Assembly (NCBI GenBank): GCA_900315835.1
Contig: ONAR01000040.1
Location: 1-40,335 of the forward strand
DNA: 40,335 nt
From: an uncultured Prevotella sp.
GTDB taxonomy: Bacteria; Bacteroidota; Bacteroidia; Bacteroidales; Bacteroidaceae
Direction of reading: 5' to 3'
In this document: piece by piece, positions 32,619 to 40,329 of the stretch
Position numbering within the stretch: the stretch's first letter is position 1
Layout of the letters: each line of letters starts with the position of its first letter
Program-made: the position numbers and the translations under genes
Notes under the pieces: model-generated
Seen by the model: only the letters and a program-made list of their open reading frames with translations
What the model was told of the DNA's origin: nothing
Databases searched by the model: none

Positions 32619-35600
32619 ATGTTTCGCCGAATCCTTACCAGTCTCTTGTTATTTCTCTCCGCAAGCACCGTGATGCATGCCAGCTATCTGTTCCACCACT
32701 ATGGAGTGGAATCGGGACTGTCGCAAAGCACCGTCTTCAGCATCATACAAGACCATATAGGATTCATCTGGTTTGGTACCAAGTCAGGGCTCAACCGCTT
32801 CGACGGCACCACCTTTAAGGTTTATCGGGCCACTTCGTCAGGCGGGCGGGGGCTCGGCAACAGCTTTGTCACCAAGCTCTACGAGGACCATCGCGGCAAG
32901 ATTTGGGTGGGCACCAGTACAGGCGTGTGGATCTACGATCCGCAGTCCGACTCGTTCGACAAGTTCACCATGCGCAGTCAGACGGGCACCAGAGTGACCA
33001 ACTACATCAACATCATCACCGAGTACAGGGGAAAAATCTACATTGCTTCCAACGAGCAGGGCCTGTTCGTATACGATCCATCGCTCCACGTGATGAGGCA
33101 GTATCGCCTGAAAGACTATCCCAATATCGCCGCCTTGGGCTTCACCCAAGACGACCATCTGCTGCTGGGCTTCTATGGAGGTGGACTCTACGTTGCTACT
33201 ATCACTATGTCACAGCTGACGCCCTTCGTTACTTCCGACGGTAGTCAGCCTTTTGCCGGCGACATTGTGTCATCCATCGTCAACGACAACAACGGTCGGG
33301 TGTATATTGGCTCGGAGAAGCGGGGACTGTCTGAGATTGACATCTTCTATCGTACGTTCAAGAGCATCAAGAGCGACTATTTGGGCAAGAACCTTTTCGT
33401 GCGCGACATCGCCATCAAGGGCAACAACGTGTGGGCTGCTTCCGAGATGGGTCTCTTCCTTTACAACAGCTACACCCATGCCCTGACCCATTTCATGTAT
33501 AATGCCGCCGACCCGTTCTCGCTCTCCGACAATCCACTCTATAGCCTGCTCATCGACCGTAATGGCGGTTTGTGGGCCGGGTCTTACTTTGAAGGCATCA
33601 ACTATCTGCCGTCGGTTAACATTCCCTTCAATCGCATAGTGCCGCAGAACAACGGCAACAGCCTCATCGGTCGTCGTATACGCGAGATGGCGCAGGACCG
33701 GCAGGGCAATATTTGGATTGGCTCTGAGGACGGAGGCCTCTGTCGCTACAACCCCGCCAGCAATACGTATCTGCCCATTGCCGAGAGCGCTTCGTTCCCT
33801 AATATCCATGGCCTTTGCGTCGACGGCGACAGACTGTGGGTGGGTACCTTCTCTTATGGGCTGAAGGTCATTGACGTGAAGACAGCAAGGGTCATACGCA
33901 CCTATCAGCGCGGCAAAGGGGCCTACGACCTCCACGACAACACCGTGTTCAGCATCTGCCGCTCACCACGCGGTGAACTGTTCTTCGGTACCATCAGGGG
34001 CCTTTGCAAGCTACGCCCCGACGGCAACGGATTCGATTACATCTCTTCCATCCCTGACGTCCTCATCAACTGCGTACGCTTCGATCGCCAAGGCAACCTC
34101 TGGGTGGCAACGCAGACCAACGGCGTTTACATCTATCTCCGTTATGCCCGGCAGTGGGTCAACCTGACCGTTGACAACCATAGCGGCCTCACCACCAACA
34201 TGGTGCTGTCTTTCTTTGAGGATCACAGCGGACAGATGTGGATCTGCACGCAGGGCGGCGGCTTATTCCGCTACAATGCTGCAAAACGCAGACTGGAAGG
34301 AGTGCCCGTTGCCGGCCTCGACAAGGGTAACACCGTGTTCCAAATACAAGAAGACAGACAGCACCTCCTGTGGTGCACCACCTATGACGGGCTGGTGAAT
34401 TATGACCCTCGCAGGCAGGTGGTGCGCTATTATCCCAACGCCAGCCTCATCCTCGACAATCAGTTCAATTACAGTTCTTCGCTGATGGTGAGCGACGGTA
34501 CGCTCTATTTCGGCAGCCTCAACGGCATCGTCAGCTTCAACCCCAGCACGCTGCAGCGCAGGGCCTCAATGCCTCGCCTCGTTGCCACGCAGCTATGGGT
34601 TGACGGCGAACTGGTGGGCAGCCTTTCCAAAGACTTCTCCGACTACGGCAACATCGTCTACACCGACCATCTGACGCTGCCCTACACCAAGCACGCCTTC
34701 AGCCTGCGCGTCGTGCCACTGCAATTCACCGACGCCATTCCCACCGGCATTGAATACCGGCTCAAAGGCTTCGACAACAACTGGCAGCCGATGCGGTCGG
34801 ACTACATCATCGCCTACAGTCAGCTGCCCGCAGGCCACTACACGCTCTGCGTGAGGCAGAAAGACGGTGAGGGCAAATGGGACCCGAAGGAATACCAACT
34901 CGATATCACCGTTAAGGCGCACCCCCTGCTCACGGTGTGGGCCAAGCTAGTCTATCTGCTGATCATCGTCGTCATAGCTTGGCGTATGTATCTGATGACC
35001 CGTCGCCGCATGGAGCGCCGTCGCCGTCATGCCATCGAGGCGCTCAACCGCGAGAAGGACCAGGATCTGTATGAGAGCAAAATCAAGTTCTTCACCCATG
35101 TGGCCCACGAGATACGCACGCCGCTCACGCTCATCAAGTCGCCATTGGAAAGCATCATCAGCAGTGGCAGTGTGAAGACGCCCGAAGTGGTTGAGGACTT
35201 GAAGATCATGCAGGAGAACACCAATCGCCTCACCGACCTCATCAATCAGCTCCTCGACTTCCGCAAGACAGAGCGCGAAGGGTTGCGCCTCAACTACGAG
35301 CATTGCAACATCAATCAATTGGTGAACAGCGTCTATGAGCGCTTCACGTCGGTGGCAAAGGAGCGGCACATCAACATGACGCTGTCGTTTCAGTCGTCGA
35401 AGATTGAGGCCGACGTCGACCGCGAGAGCTTCATTAAGATGGTGAGCAACCTCATCAACAACGCGGTGAAATACTGCTCGTCCTTCATCAGCGTCGTGGT
35501 CAGCGCCGCTAACGACGCCTTCACCGTAGAGGTGCGCAACGACGGCAATATCGTACCCATGGAGATGCGCCAGAAGATATTCGAACCTTTCTTCAGAATG

Positions 35601-36599
35601 GAAAGCGACCAAACCCGTACGGGGTCAGGCATAGGATTGGCCCTGGTCAAATCGCTGGCCAATCTCCACGACGGCAACATCACGATGAGCGACGATACCA
35701 CGATGAATGTGTTCCAGCTCACGCTCCCCCTTCACCAGGATATGCCCATTGATATCGACGACAAGGGGGAGACAGAAGGACAAGACGCCGAGCCTGTCGA
35801 CACAGCTGGCAAAACAGACCCCCGACCCACCTTGCTGCTTGTCGAGGATAATGTGCAATTGAGGGAATACGAGAGCCGCAAGCTGCAAAAGACATACAAC
35901 ATACTCACCGCATTTGACGGCGAGAAGGCACTCGACGTGTTGGCCAAGCACACCGTCGATATCATTGTTACCGACATCATGATGGAGCCTATGGATGGCA
36001 TGGAGCTGCTACGGCGGGTCAAGCATGACAGCCGGTTCTCATTCATCCCCGTAGTGCTGCTCACTGCGGTATCGTCAGACAGTGCCAAGATGAAAGGAAT
36101 GGAAGACGGTGCTGACGCCTACATCGTCAAGCCGTTCTCTATGAGTTTCCTTGCCGACACCATATCCAACCTGTTGCGCCAGCGCGAGGAAGCCAAGAAG
36201 GCCTATGCCTCATCGCCTTTCATCAGCGCCGACTCGGTGAGCATCAGCTCAACCGACCGCGCCTTCCTCAACAAACTGAAAGACGTGATGATACGCAACC
36301 TGGACAACACAGAGTTCAATGTTGACAAACTGGCCGAGGAGATGAACATGAGCCGGTCGAGCCTCAACCGGAAGATTAGAGGAACGCTTAACATCTCAAC
36401 CAACAACTATATCCGCATCGAGCGTCTGAAAGCGGCAGCCCAGATGCTGAGCGAAGGTGAGAAGAAAATCAACGAGGTTTGCTGGAGCGTAGGCTTCTCC
36501 GACCCAAGCTATTTCTCCAAATGCTTCTTCCAGCAGTTTGGGGTCCTGCCCAAAGACTTTATCAACTCGAGCAAAGGCAAGAAGTCGATGAGTTCTTGA
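32619..36599 (+). CDS. Hybrid two-component system regulator (HTCS) of PUL 2
   Basis: A 1326-residue one-protein two-component system that senses a glycan breakdown product in the periplasm and activates its PUL. Order: signal peptide (1-22); two Reg_prop beta-propellers with many xDxxGxxWxGT repeats (about 25-690, e.g. IIQDHIGFIWFGTKSGLNRFDG); Y_Y_Y domain (about 700-765); one membrane helix (about 775-793); HisKA with phospho-acceptor H830 in HVAHEIRTPL; HATPase with NLINNAVKY and GSGIGLALVKSL; receiver domain with D1119 in VTDIMM; AraC-type helix-turn-helix (about 1220-1326). All catalytic motifs look intact. The gene lies inside PUL 2 and most likely controls the promoter before susC. Confidence 0.97.
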   Translation: MFRRILTSLLLFLSASTVMHASYLFHHYGVESGLSQSTVFSIIQDHIGFIWFGTKSGLNRFDGTTFKVYRATSSGGRGLGNSFVTKLYEDHRGKIWVGTSTGVWIYDPQSDSFDKFTMRSQTGTRVTNYINIITEYRGKIYIASNEQGLFVYDPSLHVMRQYRLKDYPNIAALGFTQDDHLLLGFYGGGLYVATITMSQLTPFVTSDGSQPFAGDIVSSIVNDNNGRVYIGSEKRGLSEIDIFYRTFKSIKSDYLGKNLFVRDIAIKGNNVWAASEMGLFLYNSYTHALTHFMYNAADPFSLSDNPLYSLLIDRNGGLWAGSYFEGINYLPSVNIPFNRIVPQNNGNSLIGRRIREMAQDRQGNIWIGSEDGGLCRYNPASNTYLPIAESASFPNIHGLCVDGDRLWVGTFSYGLKVIDVKTARVIRTYQRGKGAYDLHDNTVFSICRSPRGELFFGTIRGLCKLRPDGNGFDYISSIPDVLINCVRFDRQGNLWVATQTNGVYIYLRYARQWVNLTVDNHSGLTTNMVLSFFEDHSGQMWICTQGGGLFRYNAAKRRLEGVPVAGLDKGNTVFQIQEDRQHLLWCTTYDGLVNYDPRRQVVRYYPNASLILDNQFNYSSSLMVSDGTLYFGSLNGIVSFNPSTLQRRASMPRLVATQLWVDGELVGSLSKDFSDYGNIVYTDHLTLPYTKHAFSLRVVPLQFTDAIPTGIEYRLKGFDNNWQPMRSDYIIAYSQLPAGHYTLCVRQKDGEGKWDPKEYQLDITVKAHPLLTVWAKLVYLLIIVVIAWRMYLMTRRRMERRRRHAIEALNREKDQDLYESKIKFFTHVAHEIRTPLTLIKSPLESIISSGSVKTPEVVEDLKIMQENTNRLTDLINQLLDFRKTEREGLRLNYEHCNINQLVNSVYERFTSVAKERHINMTLSFQSSKIEADVDRESFIKMVSNLINNAVKYCSSFISVVVSAANDAFTVEVRNDGNIVPMEMRQKIFEPFFRMESDQTRTGSGIGLALVKSLANLHDGNITMSDDTTMNVFQLTLPLHQDMPIDIDDKGETEGQDAEPVDTAGKTDPRPTLLLVEDNVQLREYESRKLQKTYNILTAFDGEKALDVLAKHTVDIIVTDIMMEPMDGMELLRRVKHDSRFSFIPVVLLTAVSSDSAKMKGMEDGADAYIVKPFSMSFLADTISNLLRQREEAKKAYASSPFISADSVSISSTDRAFLNKLKDVMIRNLDNTEFNVDKLAEEMNMSRSSLNRKIRGTLNISTNNYIRIERLKAAAQMLSEGEKKINEVCWSVGFSDPSYFSKCFFQQFGVLPKDFINSSKGKKSMSS

Positions 36600-36630
36600 G
36601 TTGGTGAGTTCTTGAGCTGATGAGTTATAG
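36589..36630. repeat. GAGTTCTTGAG simple repeat after HTCS
   Basis: About two and a half copies of a 16-bp unit (TGAGTTCTTGAGTTGG, then TGAGTTCTTGAGCTGA, then TGAGTT) span the HTCS stop. The reverse complement is the AACTCAAGAACTCA type seen at 17087-17130. The remainder of the 76-bp gap to the GH2 gene has nothing recognised. Confidence 0.7.
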
Positions 36631-36675
36631 GCCGTGTGCCCCAGCTATATGAACTGAAAACGAAATAAACGAATA

Positions 36676-38799
36676 ATGATGCGAAACAACTACTTAGTGA
36701 TGATTTTAAGTCTGCTCACCGCAGCCCTGAGCCTGCCGGCACGCGGACAGCAGCTGGGCGGCAGCAGCGTGCGGATCGACCAGTGGGAATTCAGCCTCGA
36801 CAGCGCCCATTGGCGGCAGGTGACCGTACCCCATTCCTACAACGCTATCGACGGCCATTCAAAGAAATACTACCGGGGCAAAGGCTTCTACCGCCTGACG
36901 CTGACCCTCAGCAAGACTGATGTGCAGCGCCCGTTGCAACTGCTTTTTGAGGGAGCGGCCCAGCAGGCTACGGTCTACGTCAACAACCACCGTCTGACCC
37001 ACCACATGGGCGGCTACACGCCGTTTTGGGTGAGGCTCAACGGTGCCGTGCATGAGGGCGACAACTCGGTCGTCATCGTCTGCGACAACCACGAGGACGT
37101 CAACCTCATCCCCGTCAACTCCGACTTCAACAAGAACGGCGGTCTGCACAATCCCGTCTATCTGCTCAAGATGAGCGACGTGTATTTCTCGCCGGCTAAC
37201 ACGGGGCTCTACCGTCTGCACGTCGCCACGCCACGGGTGACCGACGATGCCGCCACCGCCTGCTTCAAGGCCGACGTGGTCAATGCCACTAAGCGGTGTC
37301 AGCGCATCACCGTCGACTTCCAACTGCAGGACGCCAGCGGCCGCACGGTGTATGCGCAGACGCGCCATTACGACCTCCGACCGCAAACGCCTGCTGCACC
37401 GCTGACCGTCACCGACAGCTGCACCATTGCCCGGCCCCATCTCTGGCAGGGCGTGGCCGACCCCTACCGCTACAACGCCGTCGTGACCATGCGCGACCGC
37501 AAAGGGCAGCTGCTCGACTGCGTCAGTACGAAGATTGGCTTCCGCTATTTCCAGGCTACGGCCGACCGCGGCTTCTTCCTCAACGGCAAGCCCTATCCCC
37601 TGCGTGGCGTCAGCGAGCATCAGGATATGGACGGGCGCGCCTCAGCCGTGACCGACGCCGACATCCTGCGCGACTACCAGACCATACAGGAGCTCGGCTG
37701 CAACTTCCTACGACTGGCCCACTATCCCCACCGCGACCTGGAATACCAGCTGTGCGACTCGCTCGGCATCATCGTCCATACCGAGATACCCTGGGTCGAC
37801 GTCTGCGGCGTCAGGGCCCAGCCGCTTTACTTCGACGCCATCCACTCGCAGATGCGCGAGATGATTACGTCGCTCTACAACCATCCGTCAATCGTGTTCT
37901 GGGGCATGTGGAATGAACTCGACAACTGGGGCAACAACGATAAACTGCAGGGTAAACTCGACTGCGCCCGCGTGGTGGCCGAGACCGCCCGGCTCTACGA
38001 CTACGCCAAGCAACTCGACAGCGGCCGCCTCGTGGGTATGACCGACTGCACCTGCTACGGTCGCGAGGGCTACACGAAGCTCAAGGGCGACTTCTTCTCA
38101 GAGAACCGCTACAATGGTTGGTACTACAACCACGACAACCCCGCCAACATCAGAAAAGAGATGGAGGGCGTGAGGCAGAAGATGGGCGTGTGCAATATCT
38201 CGGAATACGGTGCCGGCTGCAACCCCTTCTGCCACACCACAATGACCGACATGAAACAGATGCGGGCCGATGACAAATACCATTATGAGGAGTTTGCCAA
38301 CCTTGTTCATGAAGAGCACGTGAGGCAGATTCAGCAGATGCCCTTCCTCAATTTCACCTCGATGTGGGTGCTGTTCGACTTCCCCGTTGCCGCCCGGCAG
38401 GAGGGATTCATGGACTCCGACGACGGCATCCACTTCACCGAGAACGACAACCGCAAATACATGAACGACAAAGGCCTCGTCACCCGCGACCGGAAGACGA
38501 AGAAGGATGCCTTCTATCTCTATAAGGCTTGGTGGAACCATAAGGTCACGACGGTTTACATCACCGGCCGCCGCCTCACCCGTCTCCCGGCCGGAGAACC
38601 CTATTCTATTAAGGTGTACAGCAATGCCAAAAGTCTGAGCCTCTACATTGACGGCCAGCTGCAGCAGACGCTCGACCGCTGCGACGACCCGTCGGGCATC
38701 ATCTGGACCTTCAGTCCCGTAACGCTCCCCGCCGGCCACCACGTCTTCCGGGTGACAGGCTACGGCGCGGAGGACAGTGTGGAGAAAACATACCCATAG
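36676..38799 (+). CDS. GH2 glycoside hydrolase (beta-galactosidase-like)
   Basis: A 707-residue exported retaining exo-beta-glycosidase of family GH2 (beta-galactosidase, beta-mannosidase or beta-glucuronidase type). Signal peptide about 1-25; sugar-binding beta-sandwich (about 30-180, VTVPHSYNAIDGHSKKYYRG); Ig-like domain (about 190-300); TIM barrel (about 305-600). The barrel holds GVSEHQDMDG, FLRLAHYPHRDLEYQLCDSLG, acid/base E414 in FWGMWNELD, and nucleophile E510 in NISEYGAGC. A short beta-sandwich ends the protein. RLAHYPH and SEYGAG favour a beta-galactosidase-like subgroup. It follows the HTCS by 76 bp and is the last PUL 2 gene. The start may be either of two adjacent ATGs. Confidence 0.93.
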   Translation: MMRNNYLVMILSLLTAALSLPARGQQLGGSSVRIDQWEFSLDSAHWRQVTVPHSYNAIDGHSKKYYRGKGFYRLTLTLSKTDVQRPLQLLFEGAAQQATVYVNNHRLTHHMGGYTPFWVRLNGAVHEGDNSVVIVCDNHEDVNLIPVNSDFNKNGGLHNPVYLLKMSDVYFSPANTGLYRLHVATPRVTDDAATACFKADVVNATKRCQRITVDFQLQDASGRTVYAQTRHYDLRPQTPAAPLTVTDSCTIARPHLWQGVADPYRYNAVVTMRDRKGQLLDCVSTKIGFRYFQATADRGFFLNGKPYPLRGVSEHQDMDGRASAVTDADILRDYQTIQELGCNFLRLAHYPHRDLEYQLCDSLGIIVHTEIPWVDVCGVRAQPLYFDAIHSQMREMITSLYNHPSIVFWGMWNELDNWGNNDKLQGKLDCARVVAETARLYDYAKQLDSGRLVGMTDCTCYGREGYTKLKGDFFSENRYNGWYYNHDNPANIRKEMEGVRQKMGVCNISEYGAGCNPFCHTTMTDMKQMRADDKYHYEEFANLVHEEHVRQIQQMPFLNFTSMWVLFDFPVAARQEGFMDSDDGIHFTENDNRKYMNDKGLVTRDRKTKKDAFYLYKAWWNHKVTTVYITGRRLTRLPAGEPYSIKVYSNAKSLSLYIDGQLQQTLDRCDDPSGIIWTFSPVTLPAGHHVFRVTGYGAEDSVEKTYP

Positions 38800-38837
38800 G
38801 ATATAGTCTATGGAAAAATTGGTTGAAATTTGCAAGT

Positions 38838-38974
38838 AGTGTAGTGGCCGGCCTGGTGCCGGCCACCAGCCCTTGGTGTGGCTGTCTGCGGGCGGTCAGC
38901 CCTTGGTATGGCTGTCCACATCAATACCTTCAATACCTGCGGACGGTGGCCGGCACCAGGCCGGCCACTACACT
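38838..38974. repeat. Second copy of the palindromic core
   Basis: A 30-bp perfect inverted repeat (38838-38867 and 38945-38974) with the same arm sequence as the core at 18157-18246, including AGTGTAGTGGCCGGCCTGGT. The loop is 77 nt and contains a 20-bp direct repeat with one mismatch (38867-38886 and 38897-38916). The outer 23-bp termini and 8-bp flanking repeats of the first copy are not present here. It lies 39 bp beyond the GH2 stop. Confidence 0.9.
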
Positions 38975-39069
38975 GCCACCGGCAGCGCATGCCTACGGTA
39001 TAAACAGTGTAAAAGGATTTTCCCTAAAACAAATAGGGATTTTCCTATGCCCATATCGGAAATTTATTC

Positions 39070-39077
39070 TAACTTTG
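39070..39077 (+). promoter_or_regulatory. -7 box of beta-barrel protein promoter
   Basis: TAACTTTG matches TAnnTTTG and lies 42 bp before the ATG at 39120. The -33 position has TATG instead of TTTG. Confidence 0.6.
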
Positions 39078-39119
39078 CCAAAACAATCATTCATTTAGTT
39101 AATTTTAATTCAAACAGCT

Positions 39120-39689
39120 ATGAAAAAGTTATTATGCGCAGCTCTGATGCTCTTCGCAGCATCCACCGCAACATTCGCCCAGCACGCAGTTGGCAGCTTT
39201 ACCCTTCAGCCTAAGGTGGGTATCAATGTGGCCACACTGACCGACCTCGGCGATGGCGGCAAGTCACGCGTTGACTTCGTAGGCGGCCTTGAGGGCGAGT
39301 ACCAGGCTACCGACCTGTTCTCACTGTCAGCCGGCCTGCTGTATTCCCGCCAGGGTGCCAAGTATGAGGTTTCTGTCGCCGGTGTCAAGGCCAGCGACAC
39401 TTGGCAGCCCAGCTACCTGAACATTCCTATCCTGGCCAACGTCTATGTGGTCAAGGGCCTGGCCGTGAAGGCAGGTGTACAGCCCGGTTTCATGGTTGAC
39501 AAGGACGGTAGAGGCGATGCCGCCAAGACTTTCGACTTCTCCATCCCCGTGGGCCTGAGCTATGAGCTTCCCACCGTGCCAATCGTCATCGACGCACGCT
39601 ACAACTGGGGTCTGACCAAGGTTGCTGACGGTGCCGACTGCAAGAACAGCGTCTTCCAGTTCACCGTAGGCTACAAATTTGACCTCTAA
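39120..39689 (+). CDS. Small outer-membrane beta-barrel protein (PorT-like)
   Basis: A 189-residue protein with a signal peptide (MKKLLCAALMLFAASTATFAQ) and alternating beta-strands typical of eight-stranded outer-membrane barrels: FTLQPKVGINVATLTD, VDFVGGLEGEYQATDLFSLSAGLLYSRQGAKYEV, YLNIPILANVYVVKGLAVKAGVQPGFMV and the terminal FQFTVGYKFDL ending in a hydrophobic residue plus leucine. It matches the PorT/outer membrane beta-barrel domain families of Bacteroidota, whose role is usually unknown. It has its own -7 box and is followed by a 21-bp palindrome, so it is probably monocistronic. Confidence 0.88.
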   Translation: MKKLLCAALMLFAASTATFAQHAVGSFTLQPKVGINVATLTDLGDGGKSRVDFVGGLEGEYQATDLFSLSAGLLYSRQGAKYEVSVAGVKASDTWQPSYLNIPILANVYVVKGLAVKAGVQPGFMVDKDGRGDAAKTFDFSIPVGLSYELPTVPIVIDARYNWGLTKVADGADCKNSVFQFTVGYKFDL

Positions 39690-39698
39690 GCGAAAATA

Positions 39699-39719
39699 AT
39701 CGGCAAAATATTTGCCGAT
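39699..39719. repeat. 21-bp palindrome overlapping the greA -33 element
   Basis: ATCGGCAAA (39699-39707) and its exact complement TTTGCCGAT (39711-39719) are separated by ATA. The right arm contains the TTTG used as the greA -33 element. It may be an operator or the end of the upstream transcript; no T-run follows. Confidence 0.75.
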
Positions 39720-39742
39720 GTGGAAATAAAGTCCTAAATTTG
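39711..39742 (+). promoter_or_regulatory. Canonical Bacteroidota promoter of greA
   Basis: TTTG (39711-39714), exactly 20 nt, then TAAATTTG (39735-39742). The predicted start of transcription is near 39749, leaving a leader of about 110 nt, unusually long compared with the other genes here. Confidence 0.85.
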
Positions 39743-39773
39743 CCGCAGATACACAAGCAGATTTAGGTAGAGA

Positions 39774-39810
39774 GAATTCCGACATTCTTGAAGGATGTCG
39801 GAATTCTTTT
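39774..39810 (+). terminator. Terminator-like hairpin in the greA leader (possible attenuator)
   Basis: GAATTCCGACAT (39774-39785) pairs perfectly with ATGTCGGAATTC (39795-39806); two more pairs can form, leaving a 5-nt loop. TTTT follows at 39807-39810. It lies between the canonical promoter and the greA start codon, so a transcript from that promoter would meet it after about 60 nt. It could alternatively end transcripts from the upstream gene. Confidence 0.75.
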
Positions 39811-39858
39811 CGTTTAGTCTGTCTTTTCAAATACTAAAACTATTTAAATTTAAACGTT

Positions 39859-40329
39859 ATGGCATACATGTCACAGGAAGGCTACGACAAGCTCGTGGCC
39901 GAGGTGCGCAGACTGGAGTCTGTGGAGCGCCCCAAGGCTTCTGCGGCTATCGCCGAGGCCGCCGACAAGGGCGATTTGAGTGAGAATTCGGAGTACGATG
40001 CCGCTAAAGAAGCACAGGCTCATCTTGAGGCTAAGATCAATGAGCTGAAGTTGACCATCGCACAGGCTAAGATAGTGGATACCAGCAGGCTCAAGACCGA
40101 CGAGGTGCAGATTCTCTCGAAGGTGAAACTCACCAACCTCACCAACAAGAAGAGCATGACCTACACCATCGTGTCGGAGAGTGAGGCCAACCTCAAGCAG
40201 GGCAAGATCTCTATCAAGACGCCTATCGCACAGGGACTGCTCAACAAGAAGGTGGGCGACATAGTGGATATCAAGGTGCCGCGTGGCATCATCAAACTGA
40301 GAATCGACGAAATTAGCATAGGAGAATAA
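39859..40329 (+). CDS. greA: Transcription elongation factor GreA
   Basis: A 156-residue GreA, which enters the RNA polymerase secondary channel and stimulates cleavage of backtracked RNA. The N-terminal coiled coil (about 1-75) carries the acidic tip GDLSENSEYDAA with D39 and E42, corresponding to the catalytic-tip residues of E. coli GreA. The C-terminal globular domain has TIVSESEANLKQGKISIKTP, GLLNKKVGDIVDIKVP and IDEISIGE. Length is standard. The start is the ATG at 39859, in a TTTAAATTTAAACGTT context without a Shine-Dalgarno sequence, as usual in this phylum. The long leader holds a terminator-like hairpin. Confidence 0.97.
   Translation: MAYMSQEGYDKLVAEVRRLESVERPKASAAIAEAADKGDLSENSEYDAAKEAQAHLEAKINELKLTIAQAKIVDTSRLKTDEVQILSKVKLTNLTNKKSMTYTIVSESEANLKQGKISIKTPIAQGLLNKKVGDIVDIKVPRGIIKLRIDEISIGE

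Noticed and set aside
38823-39214. Small open frames over the second palindrome
   Set aside because: They translate the repeat itself (VVAGLVPATS, GTRPATT) and run into the barrel-gene promoter; spurious.
39699-39719. Intrinsic terminator of the beta-barrel gene
   Set aside because: No T-run on the plus strand after the palindrome; recorded as a palindrome only.
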